From NCBI RefSeq assembly GCF_008831285.2, contig NC_045139.1:9208204-9272203 (forward strand): a stretch of DNA of 64,000 bases, in the 5' to 3' direction. Below, piece after piece: positions 1-17,867 of the stretch. The DNA is from Nymphaea colorata (lineage: Eukaryota; Streptophyta; Magnoliopsida; Nymphaeales; Nymphaeaceae). The stretch's first letter is position 1. Each line of letters opens with the position of its first letter. The notes beneath the pieces were generated by a model. The model did not search any database and was not told the origin of the DNA. It saw only the letters and a list, made by a program, of their open reading frames with translations. A program made the position numbers and the translations under genes.

Positions 1-520
1 AGAATAGGAAACTAAAAAAATGGGGTAGCAGGTTTTATATAAATTTTCTTGCAAAAACTATAGAAGCAGGAAAACATTTTGAGAACATAAAATGATAAAA
101 AAAAATCATTTTCTTAAAAATATGAAAAATTGACTTTTTGAAAGTTTCGAGAAAATATTACATCTATATTAGGATAATGTCAAGATATTTTCATTTTGGT
201 GATATTTTGAAAAAGTTTCCATATTTTCCCATATTATCTGCAGGCGTCAGAGACGCAATGAAAATGAGATACTTTTCAAACATTGAAGATGTATGTGAGT
301 ATGGACCAAAGTATCAATTTGAAATGACCTGCTTATCCAGCGATCCTTCAGCCATAGATTTTTTTTTTCTTCGACTATAGTTGTTTGCCAAAAAGCGCAT
401 TTATTAACTTAATAAGGGGATAAAACCATGTAACCATTGCTGCTTAAATAAGGGATAAACATAAAACCACTTTGCATTGCCTGCTACACACCAGAAGCCA
501 AGATATGACAGTTAAAATAT
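1..520 (-). other. HMCES intron 5-like sequence at the left edge
   Basis: This stretch matches 6,048-6,560 and, more weakly, 12,686-13,665, which lies inside intron 5 of the intact HMCES gene. It therefore represents the broken intron edge of another truncated HMCES copy whose exons would lie to the left of the window. Bases 520-1,003 are AKR 3' flank, shared with 6,570-7,035. I see no coding exon here. Confidence 0.7.
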
Positions 521-1003
521 CTTTTTTTTCGGAAGTCCAGTTTGCCAATTGTGAGAAGGGAAGGGTGGATTTGTCAATCGCCTTATAGGTCAGGGATGAA
601 CTTAGAGAAATCCCCAAACCATTTTATTACTTACAATAACCATGTCGCATACAGATTTTCAGACAGCAGGTATAGATAATTGGACAGTTTAAGAATAAAA
701 GCATCAGTATAGCATTTATTATCGTAATGCAGCAAAATAATTGTCTATAACAAGCGGAAGATACAACAGTATTTCCCAGTATACTCAATACATTCTACAT
801 CAAAACCATTGTCCAGAATAAGAGAAAAATACAACGGTATTTCCCAATATACTCAAGACATTCTACATAATGAGTCATAATGCTTTATTTATTTATACCT
901 CAAACTCATTTTCAGCATACTTAAATACCATATTTTGCTTTTAAAATATCATAATAGTCTTCAGATCACCAAAGGATAGTTCAACAGCCACTTTGGAATA
1001 AGA

Positions 1004-3808
<2,805 letters not shown>

Positions 3809-4498
3809 TCCTCTCTCTCTCTCTAGCTCTCTCTCTTCGCTCGCTCAATCGCTAGACTGCCGGAGCTTAGAATTCTAACCAGACAACGATGCCATTGCCA
3901 TCGATGGCTCCAACTTCATCTCAAAGCTCATGGTTCAAATTCATCTAAAATCTGACTTGCTGAGGGTAGAGTTCCAAGATCCCAGGTTTAGATACACCAT
4001 TGAGAGAGAGAGAGAGAGAGAGATTCCTAAAGTACTCTTGTTGTTTAGATGAATTTATGTTCGAATGAAAAAAAAAAACAAGCCATTATTCAGATTCACA
4101 CAAAGATATATTATCAATGAGTTATGCGGGATGACACATTATTTAAGATCCAAGGAAAATTTGATTGTATTTATGACACCTTCAAATGGATTGATAGGAC
4201 AAGGATGATCATCGTCCCACACTCGTTCAAGTTTCAAATCCACAAAAGCAGTTACCATTATTCCTCATCTTGACAATGGCATTATATCCTGCAGCTCTTG
4301 GTTGGTACCAAGGAAGTTGCATACAAAATGTCCTGCTCGAGCGAGGACCTACTACAAAAAGATTGTATCATCAGTGATACACAACCATAAAAGGTAGTCG
4401 AACTATTTACATTGTTATCACCCACTGCACAAACCTCATCATTGCAATTAGTCATATCAAAACATTAAAAACAGCCCATCTGTTCACCATGTGAAAGA

Positions 4499-5655
4499 CT
4501 AACATCTACCGAAATATGAGAGAAGCGTCTGTTGATTAGGCACACCACTTTTTCTTTTGACCGGAAGCTGAGACTTGTCGCTTGCTATATCCATAATGCT
4601 CAGAGAGTTATGGTAAGCCACGCCCTTCAGCACGTTGCCATCAGAATCATCTAACTGCTCAAAAACACGTTTGGTGCCACATTTTTTAACTGCTTGGGTG
4701 ATCTCAAAGGCTTCCGAGTCATCATGATCTGGCGTGTTAAAGCTTTCAGAGTTGTCAGTACTGGCAATCTCTTTCACGAAGTCCTCACAATTAGGGCTCT
4801 TGGAGGACGATTTTTTCTGAGATTCAGGTGTTATTTTCCGCTCAAGTTCGCGCTTAGAAAAAAATGATGATATTGTAGCACTTTGCTCATGTTTTAACTG
4901 AATCTGCAAGTGACCACCTACTTAAGTTAACTGCATAACAAACATTCCTAACACTACTTGGCAAAGGAAAGTTAAAGCATGAACAGTATTATCATTACCT
5001 CTTCTATGCACTCTGGTCCATTAAATGATGGTTTGCCCATCATCGGTGTGACAGGATACCATGCCTTTTGACAGGAGAAATGCAATGTAGTTAGAAACCT
5101 CGTTAATCGACAATCATTTTCTCAGCAGGTAGTACTTTTATAATCACTTAGCAACAGTTAAAACAAAATTAATACAAATTTCCAAATAGAAAAAAATAAC
5201 GCAGGATATATACTTACCGTTTGGTTAGAACAATAGAAGGATTACTTGCAGTTAGCATATTACTTCAATTATTTTACTGAGTTGACAAAATTCTTCGAAA
5301 AACACAACCACATGCCAATTTATGAGAAAGATAATGATCGGTGACTGAAATTTTAGCAGCACGTGGACATCTTAAACTGACAGAACACATTATTTCCTCC
5401 ATCATAGAATTTGATACAGTTTGCCAGTTTACATCAAGCGTTCCAGTTGAAAAAATAAGCTATTTATGAATAGAGAAAAAGCAGATAGAGACTGTAACAA
5501 GATAAACTTGGAGGAAGACCACAATCTTGATTCAAGCAAGCCGATTACTAGATCAGTGCCTTTATATGGATGAAGCATGCCGACCACTTTAGTAGATGGC
5601 AAACTACTTAGCATGCATCCTTACTGTCATCATCTGTTTTTTACAGGGATCCTGT
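4499..5655 (-). pseudogene. HMCES (SRAP) 3'-fragment pseudogene
   Basis: These are copies of HMCES exons 6-8: exon 6' 5549-5655, exon 7' 4999-5064, exon 8' 4499-4903. Exons 1-5, which encode catalytic Cys2, Asn85 and Glu115, are absent, so no SRAP enzyme can be made. Exon 6' is 107 nt against 110 and reads DRIPVKNR then stop where the intact gene reads DRMPVIFGDD. Exons 7' and 8' remain open. Exon 8' encodes 134 residues plus stop, with one copy of the 37-residue segment that is doubled in the intact gene, and it keeps the C-terminal PIP-box-like QQTLLSYF. Any transcript would have to start in intron-5-like DNA. Whether the open last exon is expressed, for example fused to something upstream, cannot be told from sequence. 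Confidence 0.88.
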
Positions 5656-7035
5656 CTATGGTACAGTTTGTGAAAGATATACAAGCAACGTGCTACATTT
5701 GTGATACAAATATAAGTATAGCATTAGCAATTAGATGAAACAGCTTGTTACTCAGTTACTAACTCATTTTTAAGGGATCGCGCCAGCAGAAATATTTAAG
5801 GCGGCCAAGAAAGGAATGAATCAAATAAAGGAACTGCCATTTACCATAGTTAAGCCAAACAAAAAATTAATTTATCATCCAGAAGTAAGTCTATTAGTGA
5901 AAGTGCCCAATGAGGCACAGGAGATTCTGTCATTAAGAAACGCTGTTCAAACCATAGCTTGGCAAGGTTCTACCTGGGAATTATTTTCTCAGATACAGGT
6001 TATCACGGGAACATGTTGGGAAAATTTGTAGACTTTGAACAGGAGAAGAATAGGAAACTAAAAAAATGGGGTAGCAGGTTTTATATAAACTTTCTTGCAA
6101 AAACTATAGAAGCAGGAAAACATTTTGAGAACATAAAATGATAAAAAAAAAATCATTTTCTTAAAAACATGAAAAAGGGACTTATTGAAAGTTTCGAGAA
6201 AATATTACATCTCTAATGGGATATATTTTCATTTTGGTGATATTTTGAAAAAGTTTCCATATTTTCCCGATATGATCTGAAGGATTCAGAATCACAATGA
6301 TAATGAAATATTTTTCAAACATTGAAGATGCATGTGAGTATGGACCAAAGTATCAATTTGAAATGACCTTCTTATGTTTCCAAAGATCCTTCAGCCATAG
6401 AATATTTTTCCTGCGACTGTAGTTGTTTGCCAAGAAGTTAATAAGGGGATAAACCCATGTAACCATCGTTGATCAAATAAGGGATAAACATAAAACCACT
6501 TTGCATTGCCTGCCACACACCAGAAGCCAGGATATGACAGTTAAAATATCTTTCGTCGGAAGTTGAGTTTGCCAATTGTGAGAAGGGTGGATTTGTCAGT
6601 CGCCTTATAGGTCAGGGATGAACTTAGGGAAATCCCCAAACCATTTTATTACTTACATTAAACCTTATCGCATAGAGATATTCAGCAGCAGGTATAGATA
6701 ATTGGACAGTTTAAGAACAAAAGCATCAGTACAGCATTTTATTACCGTAATGCATCAAAAGCATTGTCTAAAACAAGAGGAAGATACGATAGTATTTCCC
6801 AATATACTCAATCCATTCTACATCAAAACCATTGTCTATAATAAGAGGAAAATACAACAGCTTTTCCTAGTATACTCAATATATTCTACATAATGAGTCA
6901 TAATGCTTTCTTTATTTATACCTCCGCGAACTCATTTTCAGCATACTTAAGTACCATATTTTGCTTTATTAAAATATTATAATGGTCTTCAGATCATGCA
7001 CCAAAGGATAGTTCAACAGCCACCTTGGAGTAAAA
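5656..7035. other. Duplication junction: HMCES intron 5-like DNA joined to AKR 3' flank
   Basis: There is no gene here. Bases 5,656-6,560 match HMCES intron 5 (12,259-13,665, not counting the MITE there), and 6,570-7,035 match the flank downstream of the AKR copies. The switch near 6,560-6,570 is the duplication breakpoint. I see no terminal repeats or target duplication at the junction. Confidence 0.75.
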
Positions 7036-9766
<2,731 letters not shown>

Positions 9767-10982
9767 TGCTCTCTCTCGCTCGCTCGCTCAATCGCTAGAT
9801 TGCCTGAGCTTAGAATTTTAACCAGACAACGATGCCTTCAATGCTCTGATGGTCAAGGCTCTGATCACAGATCAATCTTGGCGTTGAATGTTGAGTGGAC
9901 CGAGGTGTGTAAACAGATCAGACTGGGAGGTGAGAGATTATCTCCTACCGCGCGAAAAGTGAAACCCCTCTCCCCACAACTAAACGGACACCTGGCCAGC
10001 GGCCGCTGCCCAGCGTTAGCGACATGATCAATCAGGAGTCCGCTTCAGGATCCAAATTCATCTCAAAGCTCACGGTTCAAACTCACCTAAAAGCTAGGTT
10101 TCCAAGATCCCAGGTTTAGATACACCATTAAGGCAAAATCTACTTCTCTCATTTGTATAGAATGAGAAATTTCTTGGCAACGAACAGATATTCACGGGAT
10201 AATTTACGTGGGACGTGGATTTGACTCGTGAATCCTGTGCAGTCTGAAAGTGGCCATGTTCTGAGCAGGTCTAGTTCTATATAGGAATCTGTGTGTGCGA
10301 GCGGGTGGGGAGAGAGAGAGAGATTGCTAAAGTACATTTAGTGTTAACCATGAATCTATGTTTGAAAAAGAAAGGATCCAAGTCATTATTCAGATTCAAA
10401 CGCTTGTTGAGATATTATCAACAAGTTATCCGGGATGACAAATTACGTAAAAATCCACGTAGAATGTGATTAGATAGCTCAGACCAGAGACAGAGAGAGA
10501 GAGATTCCTAAAGTACCTTTGTTGTTGAGATGAATTTATGTTCACATAAAAAAAAAAAAACCAAGTCATTATTCAGATTCACACAAAGATATTATCAATG
10601 AGTTATGCGGGATGACACATTATTTAAGATCCAAGGAAAATTTGATTGGATATTTATGACACCTTCAAATGGATTTGATAGGACAAGGATGACCATCGCC
10701 CCACACTCGTCCAAGTTTCAAATCCACAAAAGCAATTAGCATTCTTCCTCACCTTGACAATGGCATTATACCCTGCAGCTCTTGGTTGGTACCAAGGAAC
10801 TTGCATACAAAATGTCCTGCTCGAGCGAGGACCTACTACAAACAGATTGTAGCATCAGCGATACACAACCATAGAAAATAGTCGAACTATTTACATTGTT
10901 ATCACCCACTGCACAAACCTCATCACTGCAATTAGTCATATCAAAACGTTAAAGACAGATCATCTGTTCACCTTGTGCAAGA
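9767..10982. other. Intergenic region between AKR start and HMCES stop
   Basis: About 1.2 kb that must hold the HMCES 3' end and the AKR promoter (both genes are on the minus strand). It contains AG-rich tracts and a local duplication listed separately. I could not pick a convincing TATA box for AKR. ORFs here (for example 9,623-10,027 on the plus strand) are antisense or random frames with no recognisable domain. Confidence 0.6.
10311..10640. repeat. Local tandem duplication, period about 180 bp
   Basis: An AG tract followed by ATTNCTAAAGTAC, then CATTATTCAGATTCA, then a GGGATGACA-containing stretch occurs twice, near 10,311-10,460 and 10,489-10,640. The other segmental unit has it once (about 4,006-4,150). 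The extra copy therefore arose after the large duplication. Confidence 0.8.
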
Positions 10983-13447
10983 CTAACATCTACCGAAGTA
11001 TGAGAGAAGCGTCTGTTGATTAGGCACACCACTTTTTCTTTTGACTGGAAGCTGAGACTTGTCGCTTGCTATATCCACCATGCTCGGAGAGTTATGGTAA
11101 GCCACGCCCTTCAGCATGTTACCATCAGAATCGTCTAACTGCTCAAAATCACGTTTGGTGCCACATTTTTTAACTGCTTCGGTGATCTCAAAGGCTTCCG
11201 AGTCATCATGATCTGGCGTGTTAAAGCTTTCAGAGTTGTCGGTGCTGGCAATCTCTTTCACGAAGTCCTCACAATTAGGGCTCTTGGAGGACGATTTTTT
11301 CTGAGATTCAGGTGTTGTTTTCCGCTCAAGTTTGAAGCTTTCAGAGTTATCAGTGCTGGCAATCTCTTTCACGAAGTCCTCACAATTAGGGCTCTCGGAG
11401 GACGATTTTTTCTGAGATTCAGGTGTTGTTTTCCGCTCAAATTCGCGCTTAGAAAAAAATGATGATATTGCAGCTTTTTGCTCGTGTTTTAACTGAATCT
11501 GCAAGTGACCACCTACTTAAGTTAAATGCATAACAAGCATTCCTAAGATTACTTGGCAAAGGAAAGTTAAAGCATGAACAGTATTATCATTACCTCTTTT
11601 ATGCACTCTGGTCCATTAAATGATGGTTTACCCATCATCGGTGTGACAGGATACCATGCCTTTTGACAGGAGAAAATGCAATGTAGTTAGAAACCTTGTT
11701 AACCGACAATCATTTTTTCAGCAGGTAGTACTATTATAATCACTTTATAAAATACTCTTAAATATACAAATTTCCAAATAGAAAAAGATAACACGTGATA
11801 TATACTTACCTTTTGGCTAGAACAATAGAAGGATTACTTGCAGTTAGAAAGCATATTACTTCAATTATTTTATTAAGCTGACAAAATTCTTCAAAAAACA
11901 CAACCACATGCCAAGTTATGAGAGGATAATGATAAGTGACTGAAATTTTAGCTGCATGTGGACATCTTAAATTCACCGAACACATCATTTCCTCCATCAT
12001 ATAATTTGGTACAGTTTGCTAGTTTACATCAAGCAATCCAGCTAAAAAGCTAAGCTACTTGTGGATAGAGAAAATACAGAAAAGAGACTATAACAACATA
12101 ACATAACTTGGAGGAAGACCACAATTTTGATTCAAGTAAGCCAATTACCAAATCAGTGCCTTCATATGGTTGAAGCATGCCGACCACTTTAGTAGATGGC
12201 AAACTACTTAGCCATGCATTCTTACTGTCATCATCTCCAAATATTACAGGCATCCTGTCTGTGGTACCGTTTGTGAAAGTTATAGAAAAGTTAGTCCAGA
12301 AGAAATATGCCGCATTTGTGATACAAATATAAATATAGCATTAGCACTTAGACGAAACAGCTTGTTACTAGGCTACTTGCTCATTCTGACAGGGATCATA
12401 CAGCAGAAACATTTAAGGCAACCAAGAACAGCAGAAACATTTAAGGCAACCAAGAACGGAAAAAAAGATCAAATAAATGAATTGCTATTTTCCATAGGTA
12501 AGCCAAACAAAGAATTAATTTATCATCCAGAAGTAAGTCAATTAGTGAATGTGAGCACAGGAGACTCTGTCATTAAGAAACGCTGTTCAAAAGCTTGGCA
12601 AGGTTTTACTTGGGATTGATTTTCTGAGATACAGGTTCTTGCGGGAACATGTTGGGCAAAATTGAAGACTTTAAGCAGGAGAAGCATAGAGAACCCAAAA
12701 AAAAAAAGGAAAAAAAGGAGAGTCAACAGGTTTTATAGAATTTTTCTTGCAATAATTATAGAAGCAGAAAAACATAAAATTATAAAAGAAAACAAAAAAT
12801 CATATAGTTAAAATTATGAAACAAGGGAATTTTTGAATGTCTTGAAAAAAGATTACTTATATATTGGGATAATATCTAGATATTTTCATTTTGGTGGTAT
12901 TTTGAAAATGTTTCCATTTTTCCCCACATTATCAGCAAGCTTCAGAATTGCAATGATATTGGGATCGATGTATGTGAGACTTGTGAGTGTGATCCAATCA
13001 ATTTGAAATGAACTACTTATGTTTCTAATGATCCTTCAGCCATAAAAATTTTTTCTGCTACTGCAGCTATTTGCCAAGAAGAGCATTTATTAACTTAATA
13101 AGGTGATAAGCACTTTCTCACATGGGTACTACGGTAAAGGCAGCGTACCCGTACCCATCAGGTACAACACCGGTACTGGTACTGTCCTGGGTACCTCTTG
13201 AGTACTGGTCAAACAGTACCAGATACGGTCAATGTACCCAGGACCATATCCATCGATTTAAGACTCGATCAAAGTTGACCGAGTAATTTCCTATCCAAAA
13301 TTTAATATTTCAGTTTTGTTCTTTACACCATTTACACTCAGGAAACACATACAGAGCTGCATTTTCATATTTTGTTCAATAGTTTCTTCTTTAGAAACTA
13401 TAAATTTTGAATCATGAATGTGTTGTTTGTTTGATTCTTATTTTATG

Positions 13448-13483
<36 letters not shown>

Positions 13484-16400
13484 CCGTACTCTCGTACCCA
13501 AGTTTTTTTAAAGTAGTCCGAATCAGTACTTGTACCGGCACTCATACCTATGTGACATAGGATAAGCATTATTGATTAAATAAGGGATAAAAGTAAAACC
13601 ATTTTGTATTGGCCGCCACACACCAGAATCAAAGAAATGACAAGAAAGATATCAAAGGCTTACAGAGTAGATGTAATTATGCAACCAACAGCGGCTGCTT
13701 TTATTACTATGAAGTATGAAGCTCTTTACAATTCTATTAACCAAAACCAGATTCCCTTTGTTAAAAAGTTTATATATGCATAAATTTAATAAGCTGTCAT
13801 CGAGGCTGTAGATGGAAGGGTTGAAGTGCAATTAATCAGATTCCTTTTGTTAAAAGGTTCACACATGCATAAATTTAATAAGCTATGTCGAGGCTGCAGA
13901 TGGAAAGGGGCAAGTATGGACCTGAACCAACAGAACACATCAACTGATCAATTAAACAGACTCTAACTGCTGCAATAATATCAGCAACAAATCAACCAAG
14001 ATACAGCAGCATACAAACATGAAGCAGAACTACCTACATGAAAGACCTTAGGATCATAGAAGATAAGGTGTTTAGGTCACTATCAACCAAATGAAACGGT
14101 TTAATGCTAGAGTGAACTTCATCCATGAAGGACAAGTAATAAGACTGCAGAGAGACCCAAAAACAGATACAGCTTTAGGAGCACAAGGAAGGTTGTGTAT
14201 GAAGCCCTTTAGAAAATGGAGTGAAGAAAGCATAGAACAGGCATAAAAGTTCAAAACAAAATTTAGATGCTGCAAAACAATGAAAATCATCAAAACATAC
14301 ATAAAAAGCTCAGAGCAGAACTAAGACGTTGCAGGACAATGAGTAGTGTGTCCTAACGAGAAGCAAAAAACTGACCATGAAGCCATTCCAAGGCTGACGA
14401 ACAACGTGTGGTTAAAATGGTGAAAGTATGGATAACCTCTCCTGCAAGGCACAATAAGCACTGGTGTAAGTTTCACCTGTTGAACTCCTGTAATCACACC
14501 GAAGCTGAAGTCTATATCTTCTAGTTAAGCAGTTCATGGGCCGACTACGATACAAATCTTTTGTGATAGAAAAGCCAAAAGTAAAACTACTCAGAGTGGA
14601 ATATGGCCACCAAATACATATATACATGCAATTCATGTACCCACCCATTCATATAAAGTATAAACATGTATAATATTCCGTGACCTTTCTTAAATTCAGC
14701 ATCTATGCTACCATGACTAGCTTCAGAAGGAAACAAAAGGACAAAATTGTCCAAACCTACTAACTCTTTCAATTTGGATTTTTTCTTATCATTTTATCTC
14801 AGTATCTTGCAAAAACGGAAACTTAGGCAAGTGCTTTATAAACATATGTATAAAAAGAACATATCTCATTTAGTTCCTTCATGCCTACTTATTCCAAATT
14901 ATGCCCAAGTTTCAGTACCAAGTTCACAACCTACTTTATATGATTTTAGGAAATTCTAGGTTTTCCCTGTACCACCAGAGTGTATCAAGCTTCTAATAAA
15001 CATTTTACGGCTGTCTTGAAACCAACTACAAAATACTCAATCCACTGAAGGAAGACATTGAAAGAGACAAACGAGCAGTAGTTTTGAGTTCTCAAATTTA
15101 TTTCAAATGATTTAAAGGCATGAAATAGGCATCACTCTATGGTCATTAACTTACTAATGATAGTCCCACAAGTAGCATTACAACTTATTTAATAAAGATC
15201 CATCATCTACGACTTTCAGGTTCACAAGTTCACACTCAATATAAAATCAGTACCCTGGTTACAACAAATGCAAATCACAAAAAGTTGGCAAGATCATTAT
15301 CTATTGGAGAATATCACTCCAAGAATCTCCACAGCTAAGTTTTCTTTCCCATTGTTCTTCAAGGAAAAAAATGAGTATTAACCCATGACAAAGCAAGGGA
15401 AAGAAGCATGAAAAAGAAATATGAAGAGATTTCTTTTGTAGCTGACCAAATATAATTACATGATGCCAGAGTTATTAAAAGGAACAAACTTGCCTATGAT
15501 ATAGAAATCTAAAATATTCAAAATCACCAAGTTCAACACAGATCCTCAGCTTCAGCATTTACCGAAGAGCCACAGAGAACAGCAAAATAGAATCCTTAAA
15601 AGAAACATACTCGCCTATGATATAAGAAAATCCAATATTCATAAACATTACGTACAAAAGAGATCCTCACCTTCAGCATTTGTCCAAGAGTCATACAAAG
15701 CAGCAAATACAAGAGGGCGGTGATCATTGAAATGTATGTAGTACGGTTGTTTCTTATGTCCATCTTTCTTCCATTCATAAAATCTGCATGAAATTGCATG
15801 GGAAATAAATGAACAAGAAAAATAAGATGGTAATGAAGACCAGTAACTGATAAAATACTGAATATCACTGTCACAGAGAAGAATAAAAATAAAAAACGTT
15901 TATCTCATCTATCTCTTGCAAGTGCTACAGATTCATGACAACTATGCAACAAGAACTGGTGGTAATGGAATAGAGAAAGCTTTCATTCTTAAAGGTGTGA
16001 ACAATAAATTTAGAACAGAGCTTTCGGTGGAGTATTTTTGTACAGGACCAAGGTTAAACGCCCAATAAGTTATTGTGCTGCTAGCCAACATGAAATGATT
16101 ATGCCACTAATGACAGAGAACAAAAAAATCATGTTATGCAACTAAAAGGAATATACGTTAGCTGCATAGACAAAATAATTAAGTGAAAAAAGATAAGAGC
16201 CAAAAAAAAACCCACATGCATGTAGGCAAATATAGTAGATGAAGTAGCAGCAAATATTTGAATGATGGACTTGATGTAGATCTTTCGACGAATCCATGTG
16301 AAAAACAGCAGACAGATGAATATCACGGAGATGTGCAATATTGAGCTCACCCTTCGGCAGCCATTAGGCACCGATTATTAGGAATTAGCCGACGGAAAGA

Positions 16401-17867
16401 TGCCTTTTCACATGCTGATTCTGATCGAGCATTAAACTGCAGTCAGAGGCAATAAAGGTGAATTGTATCTCCATCATAAGCATCCAAATGAGAATTTTGG
16501 AACAATCCTCCAACGACTAAAAACAGATTAGAAGGAAAAACAATTGTGTGCAAACTGCTTAGCAGTCTTCTGTAAATAATCTTAAGTGCATTGGTGAAAG
16601 ATCATAAACAGAAAGCTGTTTAATGCATAGCGAGCTCCTAATTTATGCAGATAGATCACTATATCTTCAAATCCAAAGTCTCGCGGTGTTGTTTTTTTGT
16701 AGTTCAGTTTTAAAACCCATAATCAAAGGAGTCATTGTTAGCATAGCAAAATAAATAAATAAATAAAGATAACTGACATGAAAACCCCTTCTCCAATATG
16801 AAAGGCCAAGGAAAGAAATTGACGTGCAAACATGCACCATAAAAAATTACCATTTTAAAGTGATCAGGCTTTTCCGTTTTCTTGGTGAAACTGGGAATTA
16901 GTCCCCATTTCATAGAGTGAACAACTGGCTCAGAGTTTGCACCACGTTCTTTTCGAACAACTGGCAAATATGTTCCAGGAGAAACATTGTATGATGGATG
17001 GTACCTGAGAAATCGACCATATATAAGTCTCATCAAGACAATTCGTCATATAGATTTCTTATATTTTAATTGAAAAACGGTTGAAAGAATTCGATTCCCA
17101 CTCCTTTACGACAGCTAAACTGCATGAAGCCCTTGGTTAAATAAGTCATAAGTGTTTTGGACTTACTCAGTATTGCGATAGCTTCCTATGAAAAATGAAT
17201 AACAAAGAAAAGGACCTTCCTGTGCAATAGACATGGCACTAAACCTAACTTTATATGCATTTTCAAACGCCCAATACCATGAAGTTTCTCCTAAAACTCG
17301 TCCATGAATAGAATACTCTTGTAAAACAAATAGTATATGACACCAGCCAGTTATATCTAGAGGGTCAAACCCCTTTCTCTTCATGTAAACTATATTGGGA
17401 CTAACTTGCAGTTTACAACCTTCTCGATTGAATCATATTTTGCAGTCCACACGCTCTTCTCGAAAGCACAGTTACCCGCAAAGGAAAGTCAACATGAATC
17501 GGACAGTAAAACTCCTGAGAGTTTCACGCAGAATCGCGTGAGAGAAAAATAGAGATCAATTTACATCGTCACCTTTTTCCGTATCTCTTTTAGCAAATCA
17601 TCGTAATTAAAAGCAGACTCCTCGAAAGAAGAAAAAACCGTAAACGCCGAGCAATGCACTGGAGAAGAGGGCATCACAAAGAAGGATCCTAGAAGATGCT
17701 AACTCCGATGGGGTGAACTGTGAGAAGTACAAGAACAAGAAGAAGGGAGGACACGAGAGAGAGGGAATCAACCGTTCAGATTGAATAACAGGGATAGAGG
17801 AGGCATTGATTCCACAGGCCCTGGGGACATCCTCGGGATTCAGGGTACAGCAACACCTTCCACACAT
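10983..17867 (-). CDS. SRAP-domain protein, HMCES-like abasic-site DNA-protein crosslinker
   Basis: HMCES/YedK proteins crosslink to abasic sites in single-stranded DNA through Cys2 and shield them at replication forks (established for the family). The eight exons are 17773-17867, 16851-17004, 16351-16436, 15671-15783, 14376-14441, 12149-12258, 11594-11659 and 10983-11498. They total 1,206 nt with continuous phase, giving 401 aa. The start is fixed by MCGR, because Cys2 must follow the initiator Met. SRAP active-site residues are all present: Cys2, Asn85 (FNARSE), Glu115 (GFYEW) and His171 (LHDRMPVI). Other landmarks are YNVSPG, MKWGLIP, TFTILTT and WYPVTP. The C-terminal tail is low-complexity and ends with a PIP-box-like motif, Q391-xx-L394-xx-Y397-F398, likely for PCNA binding. 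Exon 8 carries an internal 37-aa tandem repeat (residues 251-287 and 288-324). The donor of exon 1 (CG|GTTGAT) is weak. Intron 5 contains a partial duplicated unit and a MITE. Confidence 0.93.
11217..11438 (-). repeat. In-frame 111-bp tandem repeat in HMCES exon 8
   Basis: Two nearly identical 37-codon units, each starting ERKTTPESQKK and ending NSESF plus two residues, occupy 11,328-11,438 and 11,217-11,327. The duplicated exon at 4,499-4,903 has only one. The extra unit keeps the frame and lengthens the acidic/serine-rich linker between the two PIP-like motifs. Confidence 0.95.
12401..12456. repeat. 28-bp perfect tandem duplication in HMCES intron 5
   Basis: The unit starting CAGCAGAAACATTTAAGG occurs twice back to back (12,401-12,428 and 12,429-12,456). 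The equivalent place in the left unit (about 5,786-5,812) has a single diverged copy. It has no evident function. Confidence 0.9.
13113..13560. mobile_element. hAT-like MITE, 448 bp, in HMCES intron 5
   Basis: Perfect 8-bp direct repeats GATAAGCA flank the element (13,105-13,112 and 13,561-13,568). The ends are inverted repeats: left CTTTCTCACATGGGTA, right (reverse complement) CTATGTCACATAGGTA, 13 of 16 matching. The other two segmental units have uninterrupted sequence here (around 425 and 6,450), which gives empty sites. The interior has GGTAC-rich stretches and a (TA)n run at 13,449-13,480. There is no coding capacity, so it is non-autonomous. An 8-bp target duplication fits the hAT superfamily. 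Confidence 0.85.
13736..13915. repeat. Direct repeat pair, about 100-bp period, HMCES intron 5
   Basis: A stretch with CAGATTCC, TTTGTTAAAA, ATGCATAAATTTAATAAGCT and GAGGCTG near 13,750-13,820 recurs near 13,848-13,915 with a few changes. It lies in the unique part of intron 5, outside the segmental unit. Confidence 0.75.
15491..15705 (-). repeat. Partial duplication of HMCES exon 4 end and adjoining intron
   Basis: The end of exon 4 and its donor (15,661-15,705) have a diverged copy at about 15,541-15,590, and the following intronic TATGATATA stretch is also doubled (15,495-15,505 and 15,615-15,625). In the copy the donor GTGAGG has become CTGAGG, so it cannot act as a 5' splice site. It looks like a dead exon relic. 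Confidence 0.7.
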
